Assembly (NCBI RefSeq): GCF_001942405.1
Contig: NZ_MKKA01000002.1
Span: forward strand, 1-64,000
Length of the DNA stretch: 64,000 nucleotides
Direction of reading: 5' to 3'
Origin: Ornithinimicrobium sp. CNJ-824
Lineage (GTDB): Bacteria > Actinomycetota > Actinomycetes > Actinomycetales > Dermatophilaceae
Position numbers and translations under genes: made by a program
Part shown: one piece after another, positions 33,670 through 41,982 of the stretch
How positions within the stretch are numbered: the first letter of the stretch is position 1
Layout: every line of letters begins with the position of its first letter
The notes under the pieces: model-generated
Told to the model about the DNA's origin: nothing
Databases searched by the model: none
Seen by the model: only the letters and a program-made list of their open reading frames with translations

Positions 33670-34902
33670 GTGACCAGCCGCGCCGACCGCCTCCTCGTGG
33701 CGCTGGCGCTGTCGTCCGGCCCCCTGGTCTCCCTCGGCCTGGCCCGGTTCGCCTACGCCCTGCTCCTGCCGGAGATGTCGGCCGAGCTGGGCTGGACCTG
33801 GTCGCAGGCGGGGGCGCTCAACACCGCCAACGCCGCCGGCTACCTCGCCGGCGCCCTCGTCGCCGCGCCGACCGCCCGGGCGCTGGGCACCGGCCGGGCG
33901 TTCCTGCTGGGGTCCGCGGTCTGCACCGCGGCCCTGCTCCTGACCGCGCTGACCGGCACCTACGGCGTGCTGCTGCTCGCCCGCGCGGCCGCCGGGGTCG
34001 GTGGGGCCTGGGCGTTCGTCCTCGGCGCGGCGCTCGTCGCCGCCGCCGGTGCCGAGGGCACGCCACGCCGGGCGGCGCTGATGCTGGGGCTCTACTACGG
34101 CGGCGCGGGCGGTGGGATGACCCTGGCCGGGCTGCTCGTGCCGTGGGTCCTGGACCGTGCGCCCGGGTCGGCCGTGGACGTGCCCGGGGCGGGCGGGCTG
34201 GTCGGCTGGCAGCTGGGGTGGGTGGCCCTGGCCGCCCTCGGGGCCCTCGCCACGGTCGTCGCGGCCGGTGCGCTGCGGTCGACGGCCGACCCCGCCCCTC
34301 CCTCGGCCGAGCACCGCCGGTGGGACCGGGGGCGGATCGGGTGGCTCTCGGGCGGCTACACCTTCTTCGGGCTGGGCTACATCGCCTACCTGACGTTCGT
34401 CGTCGCGTTCCTCCAGGAGCAGGGCGTCGGGCTGGCGACGGTGGCCGCGTTCTGGGTCGTCGTCGGGCTGGCGGCGTCGGCGGGCTGGTTCGTCTGGGGG
34501 CCCCTCATCGGGCGGCTGGGCGGGTCCCGGGCGATGACCGTGCTGATGACCGTGCTCGCCCTGGGCACCGTCCTGCCGGTCGTCGTCGCGCAGACGTGGG
34601 CGTTCTTCGTGTCCGGCGTCGTCGTGGGCGGCACCTTCCTGTCGGTGGTGACGGCGATGACGGTCGGGGTGCGCCGGGTGCTGCCCGCCGGGCTGTGGAC
34701 CTCGGGGCTGGCCTTCGCGACCGCGGCGTTCGGCGCCGGGCAGACGGTCGGCCCCTGGCTCACCGGCTGGTTCTCCGACCGGCTCGACAGCCTCGGCGCC
34801 GGGCTCGTCCTGTCCGCCGCGCTCCTCGTGGCCGGGGCCCTGCTCGTCCTTCCCCAGCGCGAGCCGGGAACCGCCCGGGGCGGCCCCGCGTCGGACCCCT
34901 AG
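33670..34902 (+). CDS. MFS transporter of the YbfB/YjiJ family
   Basis: The 410-residue protein has about 12 membrane segments. It begins with the LARFAYALLLPEM segment typical of YbfB/YjiJ major-facilitator proteins, has a central cytoplasmic loop (about 200-220), and its second half starts GGYTFFGLGYIAYLTFVVAF. The substrate is unknown. The start is GTG at 33670, with CAGACT 6 nt upstream (leaderless type). It follows metX by 25 bases, and no functional link is evident. Confidence 0.82.
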   Translation: MTSRADRLLVALALSSGPLVSLGLARFAYALLLPEMSAELGWTWSQAGALNTANAAGYLAGALVAAPTARALGTGRAFLLGSAVCTAALLLTALTGTYGVLLLARAAAGVGGAWAFVLGAALVAAAGAEGTPRRAALMLGLYYGGAGGGMTLAGLLVPWVLDRAPGSAVDVPGAGGLVGWQLGWVALAALGALATVVAAGALRSTADPAPPSAEHRRWDRGRIGWLSGGYTFFGLGYIAYLTFVVAFLQEQGVGLATVAAFWVVVGLAASAGWFVWGPLIGRLGGSRAMTVLMTVLALGTVLPVVVAQTWAFFVSGVVVGGTFLSVVTAMTVGVRRVLPAGLWTSGLAFATAAFGAGQTVGPWLTGWFSDRLDSLGAGLVLSAALLVAGALLVLPQREPGTARGGPASDP

Positions 34903-34932
34903 ACTGGCACCCCGGGAGGGAAAGGAGACCAC

Positions 34933-35418
34933 ATGGACTGGCTGCGGGACACGCAGTGGCTGTGGTGGCTCGGTGCGGCGCTGGCGTTCGGCGTCGTGGA
35001 GATGACCACGCTCGACCTGCTCTTCCTCATGCTGGCGCTGGGTGCCCTCGTGGCCGCCGTCGTCGCCGGCGCGGGGCTGCCCATCCTCGTCCAGGTGCTC
35101 GTCTTCGTCGGGGCGGCCGCCCTGTTCGTGCTCGCCCTGCGCCCCATGGCGCTGAAGTACCTGCGGCTGGAGGGCAAGGGCGCCGTCATCGGCGTCGAGG
35201 GCAACGTCGGCCACCCGGCCACCGTCGAGCAGACGGTGACCGACCGGGCCGGCCTGGTCAAGCTGCGCGGCGAGACCTGGACCGCGCGGGCCGAGCTGGC
35301 CGGGCAGACCTTCGCCCCCGGCGACGTGGTGACCGTGGTCCGCATCGACGGCGCCACCGCGGTCGTCGCCGCGGCCACCCCCGAGGACAAGCCGCTGGAG
35401 CCTCCCCCGCAGGACTGA
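34933..35418 (+). CDS. NfeD family membrane protein
   Basis: The 161-residue protein has three to four N-terminal membrane segments (about 10-75) and a C-terminal soluble OB-fold domain (about 90-150; GLVKLRGETWTARAEL). This is the short NfeD type that partners SPFH/stomatin proteins. GGGAGGGAAAGGAG precedes the ATG, and a TAGACT hexamer about 30 bases upstream may be its -10. The SPFH gene follows after 42 bases, the usual pair. Confidence 0.88.
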   Translation: MDWLRDTQWLWWLGAALAFGVVEMTTLDLLFLMLALGALVAAVVAGAGLPILVQVLVFVGAAALFVLALRPMALKYLRLEGKGAVIGVEGNVGHPATVEQTVTDRAGLVKLRGETWTARAELAGQTFAPGDVVTVVRIDGATAVVAAATPEDKPLEPPPQD

Positions 35419-35460
35419 GGCCAGCAGCACCCCCTCCCCCGACCTCTTGAAGGAGCATTC

Positions 35461-36785
35461 ATGCCAGACCCCGTCAGCATCATCGTGTGGGCGGTCGTCG
35501 CCCTGCTCGTGCTGTTCACGATCGTGGCGATCGCCCGCGCGATCCGGATCGTCCCCCAGGCCACCGCCGTCATCGTGGAGCGGCTGGGCAAGTACGACCG
35601 CACCCTGGACGCCGGCCTGCACTTCCTCATCCCCTTCATCGACCGGCCCCGCTCGGTCGTGGACCTGCGCGAGCAGGTCGTCAGCTTCCCGCCGCAGCCG
35701 GTCATCACCAGCGACAACCTCGTCGTCTCGATCGACACCGTCATCTACTTCCAGCCCACCGACCCCAAGGCGGCGACCTACGAGATCGCCAACTACATCC
35801 AGGGCATCGAGCAGCTGACCGTCACCACGCTGCGCAACGTCATCGGCTCCCTCGACCTGGAGCAGACCCTGACCAGCCGCGACATGATCAACGGCCAGCT
35901 GCGCGGCGTCCTCGACGAGGCCACCGGCCGCTGGGGCATCCGCGTCAACCGCGTCGAGCTCAAGGCCATCGACCCGCCCGCCTCCGTGCAGGACTCGATG
36001 GAGAAGCAGATGCGCGCCGAGCGCGACCGGCGTGCCACGATCCTCAACGCCGAGGGCGTCAAGCAGTCCCAGATCCTCACCGCCGAGGGTGAGAAGCAGG
36101 CCCAGATCCTGCGCGCCGAGGGCACGGCCCAGTCGGCGATCCTGGAGTCCCAGGGTGAGGCCCGCGCGATCCTGCAGGTCTTCGACGCCATCCACAAGGG
36201 CAACCCCGACAGCAAGCTGCTGGCCTACCAGTACCTGCAGATGCTGCCGCAGATCGCCCAGGGCGAGTCCAACAAGATGTGGGTCGTGCCGAGCGAGCTC
36301 ACCTCCGCGCTGGCCGGGATCGGCGACGCGCTCGGCGGGGGCGAGCGCTCGCGTGGCTCCAACTACCTGGACGCCCCGTCCTCCCAGCTGCGGCCGGACG
36401 CCGGCGACACCGGGCTGGACGACCTGGACACCCCCACCCTGGAGGACCCGCGCGAGGCGCTGCGCCGGGCCCGGGCGGAGGCCGAGGACGCCTCCCGGCA
36501 CGCCGAGGGGGCGACCAAGCAGCGTTCCGGCAAGGAGGCCGAGGCCGCCGTGGCCGAGGCGCCCGCAAGGCCAGGGCCGCCCAGCAGCAACGCGCCGACC
36601 AGGACTCCCCCGAGCTGGGCACCCTGCCGCAGCAGGAGCAGGTCGTCCCCGACGTCCCGGGGCAGCCGGACCCCGCACGGGCGGAGCAGCCTGAGCAGGG
36701 CGCCCACCGGGACCAGCCCGGCGCGCACTCCTGGGAGCGCCCCGAGGGCGAGCGCAAGCCCTGGGACCAGAGCCAGCAGGACTGA
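35461..36785 (+). CDS. SPFH/Band 7 (stomatin-like) protein, frameshifted near its 3' end
   Basis: One N-terminal membrane segment (about 5-25) is followed by an SPFH domain (RIVPQATAVIVERLGKY, VDLREQVVSFPPQPVITSDNLVV) and an alanine/glutamine-rich coiled coil (about 180-245; TAEGEKQAQILRAEGTAQ). A missing C near 36565 (EAP-RKARAAQQQ) opens a false path into the next gene. The true frame ends ERKPWDQSQQD with a TGA at 36783-36785, giving 441 residues. Stomatin-type proteins scaffold membrane microdomains with NfeD partners; the specific role is unknown. Confidence 0.87.
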
Positions 36786-36894
36786 GCCGACCGCGGCTCC
36801 GTGCCGCTGCACCACCCCGGACGGGGCTGTGACCGAGCAGGTCGCGGCCCCGTCCTCGGTTGAGGCCGGGGCCGCGGCAGGCCAGGGTGGGGAC

Positions 36895-38583
36895 ATGCGG
36901 ATCACCGACACCAGCGACCTGTGGTGGAAGAACGCCATCGTCTACTCGATGGACGTGGAGACGTTCTACGACGCGGACGGCGACGGGGTGGGTGACATCC
37001 AGGGGCTGGCCCGACGGATCGACTACCTCGCCGACCTGGGCATCACCTGCCTGTGGCTGATGCCGTTCTACCCCAGCCCGGACCGGGACGACGGCTACGA
37101 CGTCATGGACTACTACGGCGTCGACGAGCGGCTGGGCAACCACGGCCAGTTCGTCGAGCTGGTCCGGCTCGCGCACGACCGCGGGATCCGGGTCATCGCC
37201 GACCTGGTCATCAACCACACCAGCGACCAGCACCCGTGGTTCAAGGCCTCCCGGAGGGAGAAGGACCCGGAGAAGAACTACTACCGCGACTTCTACGTCT
37301 GGCGGCCGGACGACCCGGGCGACACCTCCGACCAGGTCGTCTTCCCCGACGAGGAGGACTCGATCTGGGAGCTGGACGAGCGGACCGGCGAGTACTACCT
37401 GCACCACTTCTACAAGCACCAGCCCGACCTCAACCTGGACCACCCGGCGGTGGTCGACGAGATCATGCGCACGGTCGGCTTCTGGCTGCAGCTGGGGCTG
37501 GACGGCTTCCGCGTGGACGGCGTGCCCTTCTTCGAGCAGTCCGCCGAGGCGACCGGCTCCCCGGAGTACGTGGTCGACCCCCACCGGTTCATGAAGCAGC
37601 TGCGCGACTTCCTCTCCCGGCGCAACGGCTCGGCCATGATGCTGGGCGAGGTCAACCTGAGCAGGGAGGAGCAGCTGCGCTTCTTCGGCGGGGACGCCGC
37701 CGACGAGATGCACATGCAGTTCGACTTCATCACCATGCAGCGCACCTACCTGGCACTGGCCCGGCAGGACGCCCGCCCGCTCGTCGAGGCCCTGCACGGA
37801 CGTCCGCCGATCCACCGCACCTGCCAGTGGGCCACCTTCCTGCGCAACCACGACGAGCTGACGCTGGACAAGCTCACCGAGGAGGAGCGCCAGGAGGTCT
37901 TCGCCGCGTTCGGCCCCGAGGAGCGCATGCAGGTCTACGACCGGGGGCTCAAGCGTCGGCTGCCGCCGATGATGGGCGGCGACCCGCGGCGGGTCCGGAT
38001 GGCCTACTCCCTGATGTTCTCCCTGCCCGGCTCCCCCTCCCTCTACTTCGGGGAGGAGATCGGCATGGGCGAGGACCTCGAGGCCGAGGGCCGGATGGCG
38101 GTGCGCAGCCCGATGCAGTGGAGCCCTGGGAAGAACGGGGGGTTCTCCACGGCCAGGCCCTCCCGGCTCGTCCAGCGGGTGGTCCCCGGCCCCTACGGGC
38201 CCGAGCACGTCAACGTGCTCACCCAGCAGCACGACCCGGACTCGCTGCTGTCCTGGATCCGTGGTCTCATCGACATCCGCAAGGCCTGCCCCGAGGTGGG
38301 CTGGGGCGAGCTGACCGTCCTGGAGCACGACGCCGGCCCCCAGGTGCTGGCGCACCGCCTCGACATCGACGCCTCCGCTGTCCTGGCGGTGCACAACCTG
38401 GGCGCCGAGCCGGTCACCGTGGAGGTGGACGTCGACGGGCCGATCGCCGACCCGCACCTGACCGACCTGCTCTCCCACGAGACGCTGGAGGTCGAGCAGG
38501 GCGGGACGCTGACGGTCCAGCTCGACGGCTACGGCGTGCGCTGGGTGCGGCTGCGGCCGCAGGGCCAGCTGTCCATCCCGTGA
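36895..38583 (+). CDS. GH13 alpha-amylase family enzyme, trehalose-synthase-like
   Basis: The 562-residue protein is a GH13 (beta/alpha)8 enzyme with the four family regions: DLVINH, GFRVDG with nucleophile Asp208, LGEVN with acid/base Glu252, and FLRNHDE with Asp320. The sequence around NHTSDQHPWF, CQWATFLRNHDELTLDKL and RSPMQWSP closely follows trehalose synthase (maltose alpha-glucosyltransferase). It is shorter than full TreS and has no maltokinase domain, so maltose/trehalose interconversion is a good guess but not certain. The ATG at 36895 follows GGTGGGG. It was artificially joined to the SPFH frame by an upstream indel. Confidence 0.88.
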   Translation: MRITDTSDLWWKNAIVYSMDVETFYDADGDGVGDIQGLARRIDYLADLGITCLWLMPFYPSPDRDDGYDVMDYYGVDERLGNHGQFVELVRLAHDRGIRVIADLVINHTSDQHPWFKASRREKDPEKNYYRDFYVWRPDDPGDTSDQVVFPDEEDSIWELDERTGEYYLHHFYKHQPDLNLDHPAVVDEIMRTVGFWLQLGLDGFRVDGVPFFEQSAEATGSPEYVVDPHRFMKQLRDFLSRRNGSAMMLGEVNLSREEQLRFFGGDAADEMHMQFDFITMQRTYLALARQDARPLVEALHGRPPIHRTCQWATFLRNHDELTLDKLTEEERQEVFAAFGPEERMQVYDRGLKRRLPPMMGGDPRRVRMAYSLMFSLPGSPSLYFGEEIGMGEDLEAEGRMAVRSPMQWSPGKNGGFSTARPSRLVQRVVPGPYGPEHVNVLTQQHDPDSLLSWIRGLIDIRKACPEVGWGELTVLEHDAGPQVLAHRLDIDASAVLAVHNLGAEPVTVEVDVDGPIADPHLTDLLSHETLEVEQGGTLTVQLDGYGVRWVRLRPQGQLSIP

Positions 38584-38629
38584 CCGGCCCCCGCCGGCCC
38601 TCCCCCACCCCGCCCCCGGAAGGACGCGC

Positions 38630-39586
38630 ATGACCAGGATCGGCTTCCACGCCTCGCACGAGCAGATCAGCCCCCGTCAGCTGCTGGCCGACGTCCAGCA
38701 CGCCGAACGCGCCGGGTTCCAGATGGCCATGTGCTCGGACCACCTCTTTCCCTGGAGCGCCCGGCAGGGCCACTCGGGGTATGCCTGGTCCTGGCTGGGC
38801 GCTGCCCTGGCCACCACGGACCTTCCCCTGGGGTGCGTGTCCGCCCCCGGCCAGCGCTACCACCCGGCCGTGCACGCCCAGAAGATCGCCACCCTGGGCC
38901 AGATGTTCCCCGGGCGCTTCTGGGTGGCCCTCGGCAGCGGCGAGAACGTCAACGAGCACGTCACCGGCGAGGCGTGGCCCCGCAAGGAGGAGCGCGTCCT
39001 CCGGCTGGAGGAGAGCGTGGACGTCATCCGGCGGCTGCTCGCCGGCGAGGAGGTCTCGCACGAGGGGAGGATCACCGTCGACCGCGCCCGGGTGTGGGAG
39101 CGGGCCGACCCCGCCCCTCTGCTCGTCGGCCCGGCCGTCTCGGTGGAGTCGGCCGCCCGCGTCGCCGGGTGGGCCGACGGCCTGGTGACGATCAACCAGC
39201 CGGTCGCGACGCTGCGCGAGCTGCTCGCCGCCTACCGCGACGCCGGTGGGCGGGGGCGGACGTCCCTGCAGGTCCACCTCTCCTGGGCGCCCACCCAGGA
39301 GGACGCCGAACGGATCGCCGTCGAGCAGTGGCGCTCCAACGTCTTCTCCGAGCCGGTGAACTGGGACACCGCCACCACCGAGGGCTTCGACGTCGCCTCC
39401 GAGCACGTCGGGGTGGACGTGGTCCGGGACGGGGTGCGCATCTCCAGCGACCTGGGGCAGCACCGGGAGTGGCTGGCCGAGTACGCCGAGCTGGGGTTCG
39501 ACGACCTCTACCTGCACCACGTGGGGCAGGAGCAGACAGCCTTCGTCGACGCCTTCGCCGAGGAGGTCCTGCCGGCGCTGCGCTGA
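38630..39586 (+). CDS. LLM-class flavin-dependent oxidoreductase (TIGR03885-like)
   Basis: The 318-residue luciferase-like TIM-barrel protein contains GFHASHEQISPRQLLADVQHAERAGF, MCSDHLFPW, LGSGENVNEHV and HVGQEQ. These match the TIGR03885 subgroup, which is described as a non-F420 flavin-dependent family. The substrate is unknown. GGAAGG lies a few bases before the ATG. It starts 46 bases after the TreS-like gene and is likely co-transcribed with it. Confidence 0.87.
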   Translation: MTRIGFHASHEQISPRQLLADVQHAERAGFQMAMCSDHLFPWSARQGHSGYAWSWLGAALATTDLPLGCVSAPGQRYHPAVHAQKIATLGQMFPGRFWVALGSGENVNEHVTGEAWPRKEERVLRLEESVDVIRRLLAGEEVSHEGRITVDRARVWERADPAPLLVGPAVSVESAARVAGWADGLVTINQPVATLRELLAAYRDAGGRGRTSLQVHLSWAPTQEDAERIAVEQWRSNVFSEPVNWDTATTEGFDVASEHVGVDVVRDGVRISSDLGQHREWLAEYAELGFDDLYLHHVGQEQTAFVDAFAEEVLPALR

Positions 39587-39611
39587 GGACCGGGGGCCGG
39601 CCCGGCCGCCC

Positions 39612-41339
39612 TCAGCGCATCCGACGCAGGACGACCGACTCCCACCCGGGCAGCGTGCCGTCGGCGAGCACGGACCGGGCCGCCTCCGGGGAGGTCGGCA
39701 CCAGCACCTCGGCGTCGGCCCAGCCCTGCACCAGCTCGGGGGGCAGGACGACCTCCTCCCGGGTGAAGGCCGCGAGCACGAGCAGCTCGGTGCCCTCGTG
39801 CCGGCGGGCGTAGGCCCACAGGTCCGGGTGGTCCGTCGCCAGCGGCTCCACGTCGCCGTGGGCCACGGCGGTCTCGGTGTGCCGCAGCCGGATCAGGTCC
39901 CGGTAGTGCTCCAGCACCGACCCCTCCACGCCCGCCTGGGACTCCACGTTGATCTCGGTGTGGTTGTCCGCCACCGCGATCCACGGCTCTCCGGTGGTGA
40001 AGCCCGCGTGCGTCCCGGCCGTCCACTGCACCGGGGTGCGGGCGTTGTCGCGGCTCTTGGCCGACAGCCCCGGCAGCACCTCCTCGACCGTCCGCCCGGT
40101 GGCGGTCTGCTCCCGCAGGTAGTTCACCGACTCGATGTCGCGGAACTGCTCCGGGGAGGTGAAGCCCACGTTGGTCATCCCGATCTCCTCGCCCTGGTAG
40201 ACGTAGGGCGTCCCCCGCATGAGGTGCAGCACCGTCGCCAGCGTCCGCGCCGAGCGGGAACGCCATACCGCGTCGTCGTCGCCGAAGCGGGACACCACGC
40301 GCGGCTGGTCGTGGTTGTCCCAGTAGAGGCTGTTCCAGCCCACGTCGGCGAGCCCGGTCTGCCAGGCCATGAGGTTCTCCCGCAGCCGGGGCATGGACAG
40401 CGGGGCCACGTCGAACTTGCCCCCCGGCCCCGCGTCGAGGTCGACGTGCTCGAACTGGAAGACCATGTCGACCTCGCGCCGGGCCGGGTCGGTGAACAGC
40501 CGCGCCTGGTCGACGGTGACGCCGGGCATCTCGCCGACGGTGAGGAAGGCGTGCGGGTGGTCGGCGAAGACCTCGCGGTGCATCTCCTGCAGGTGCTCGT
40601 GGACCTTCGGCCGGGTGGCCACCATGGAGAACGCGTCACCCCACAGGCCGTCCTGCGGCACCGGTCCGTCGGGGTAGCCCTCGGGCTTGTCGATCAGGTT
40701 GATGACGTCCATCCGGAAGCCGTCGACGCCCCGGTCCAGCCACCAGCGCATCATCGCGTGGACCGCCTGCCGGACCTGCGGGTTCTCCCAGTTGAGGTCG
40801 GGCTGCTTGCGGCTGAACAGGTGCAGGTAGTACTCCCCCGAGGCCTCGTCCCACTCCCACGCGGAGCCGGAGAAGAAGGACCCCCAGTTGCTCGGCTCCG
40901 CCCCCGGCTGCCCGCCGACGTGGCCCGGCCGCGGCGGCGCCCAGTGGTACCAGTCGCGTCGCGGCGAGTCCGTGGACGAGCGGCTCTCCAGGAACCAGTC
41001 GTGCTCGTCGCTGGTGTGGTTGACGACGAGGTCCATGACGACCCGCAGCCCCCGCTGGTGGGCGGCGGCGATCAGCTCGTCGAGGTCCGCGAGCGTGCCG
41101 AACACCGGGTCGACGTCCTGGTAGTCGCTGATGTCGTAGCCGTTGTCGTCCTGCGGCGAGCGGTAGACGGGCGAGAGCCAGACGACGTCCACCCCCAGGT
41201 CGGCCAGGTGGTCGAGCCGGCCGATGATCCCCCTGAGGTCGCCCACGCCGTCGCCGTCGCTGTCGGCGAAGCTGCGGGGGTAGATCTGGTAGACGACGGC
41301 GCTCTTCCACCAGTCGCGGGGCAGGTCCTGGGTCAGCAC
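39612..41339 (-). CDS. GH13 alpha-glucosidase (oligo-1,6-glucosidase type)
   Basis: The 575-residue cytosolic enzyme cleaves alpha-glucosides such as maltose or isomaltose. The family regions are DLVVNH, GFRMDVINLI with the nucleophile Asp, VGEMPG with the acid/base Glu, and YWDNHDQPR. The DVINLI segment after the nucleophile is usual in oligo-1,6-glucosidases. The GTG at 41339 begins MLTQDLPRDWWKSAVVYQIYP and has TACCCT 7 nt upstream, so it is probably leaderless. It converges with the oxidoreductase gene. Together with the TreS-like enzyme it suggests alpha-glucan or trehalose catabolism here. Confidence 0.92.
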   Translation of the reverse strand: MLTQDLPRDWWKSAVVYQIYPRSFADSDGDGVGDLRGIIGRLDHLADLGVDVVWLSPVYRSPQDDNGYDISDYQDVDPVFGTLADLDELIAAAHQRGLRVVMDLVVNHTSDEHDWFLESRSSTDSPRRDWYHWAPPRPGHVGGQPGAEPSNWGSFFSGSAWEWDEASGEYYLHLFSRKQPDLNWENPQVRQAVHAMMRWWLDRGVDGFRMDVINLIDKPEGYPDGPVPQDGLWGDAFSMVATRPKVHEHLQEMHREVFADHPHAFLTVGEMPGVTVDQARLFTDPARREVDMVFQFEHVDLDAGPGGKFDVAPLSMPRLRENLMAWQTGLADVGWNSLYWDNHDQPRVVSRFGDDDAVWRSRSARTLATVLHLMRGTPYVYQGEEIGMTNVGFTSPEQFRDIESVNYLREQTATGRTVEEVLPGLSAKSRDNARTPVQWTAGTHAGFTTGEPWIAVADNHTEINVESQAGVEGSVLEHYRDLIRLRHTETAVAHGDVEPLATDHPDLWAYARRHEGTELLVLAAFTREEVVLPPELVQGWADAEVLVPTSPEAARSVLADGTLPGWESVVLRRMR

Positions 41340-41361
41340 GCACCCCAGGGTATGGGGTGGC

Positions 41362-41943
41362 TCAGCCGGGTGCGCGCCCCAGCATCGCGACCAGCCGGTC
41401 GAGCGGGGCGTCCGAGGCGGCCGGCACCGGCGGCGCGAAGAGTCCCTCCAGCCCGCCGGCGGCCACCCGCGGCTCCTCGTAGGCACGGGCCTCCGCCACC
41501 GCCTCGGCCGCCGGCGTGTACGGCTGGCCGGTCGCCACCGCGAGGTCCCAGCCGTGCACGACGAGGTCGACGAGCATCTGGGCGGCGTACTCGGTCACCG
41601 GGAGGGCCCCGGCCGACACCTCCACGGTCCGCGCCGGGTCCTCGACGTAGGCCCAGGCCAGCAGGGAGGAGGTGACCGCCGAGCGCCACGCCCCGACCGG
41701 GTCCTCCCCCAGCACGTCGCCGTCGTAGGCGTCACCGACGTCGGCCGGGCTCTCCCCGGCGAGCAGTCGCGGGGCCCACAGGTGCTCGGCCGTGAGGTGG
41801 TTCACGAGCGTCCGCACGTCCCAGCCCTCGCACGGCGTCGGGGCGTCCCACCGCCCGGCGGGCACCCCCTCGACGAGGTCGGTGACGGCGGCGGCCGCAG
41901 AGGGCAGCACCTGGAGCACGCGCGGGCTGGTCGGTCCGTCCAT
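41362..41943 (-). CDS. TIGR03086 / mycothiol-dependent maleylpyruvate isomerase-like protein
   Basis: The 193-residue protein has the DinB-like metal-binding helical fold of the TIGR03086 family, with PTPCEGWDVRTLVNHLTAEHLW at about 36-57 and DLVVHGWDLAVATGQ at about 125-139 carrying the metal-ligand histidines. Members are often mycothiol-dependent enzymes of unknown substrate. The ATG at 41943 has GACGCT 6 nt upstream. It diverges from the amidohydrolase gene with only 39 bases between the two start codons. Confidence 0.85.
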   Translation of the reverse strand: MDGPTSPRVLQVLPSAAAAVTDLVEGVPAGRWDAPTPCEGWDVRTLVNHLTAEHLWAPRLLAGESPADVGDAYDGDVLGEDPVGAWRSAVTSSLLAWAYVEDPARTVEVSAGALPVTEYAAQMLVDLVVHGWDLAVATGQPYTPAAEAVAEARAYEEPRVAAGGLEGLFAPPVPAASDAPLDRLVAMLGRAPG

Positions 41944-41982
41944 GGCCCCAGCGTCGCACGGGCACGTCCTACGCTGGCGGCC
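41944..41982. promoter_or_regulatory. 39-bp divergent promoter region with overlapping leaderless-type promoters
   Basis: The two ATG codons at 41943 (-) and 41983 (+) face away from each other. The minus-strand -10 is GACGCT (complement of 41950-41955), 6 nt from its start; the plus-strand -10 is TACGCT (41970-41975), 7 nt from its start. The outer parts, ggccccagcgt and acgctggcggcc, are near-inverted repeats. There is no room for separate -35 boxes without overlap, so the genes are probably expressed from mutually interfering promoters. Confidence 0.5.

Noticed and set aside
33409-38631. A minus-strand open frame of more than 1,700 codons opposite metX, the MFS gene and the SPFH and amylase genes
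   Set aside because: It is antisense to well-supported genes and has no recognisable domain. Such long open frames arise from the very high GC content.
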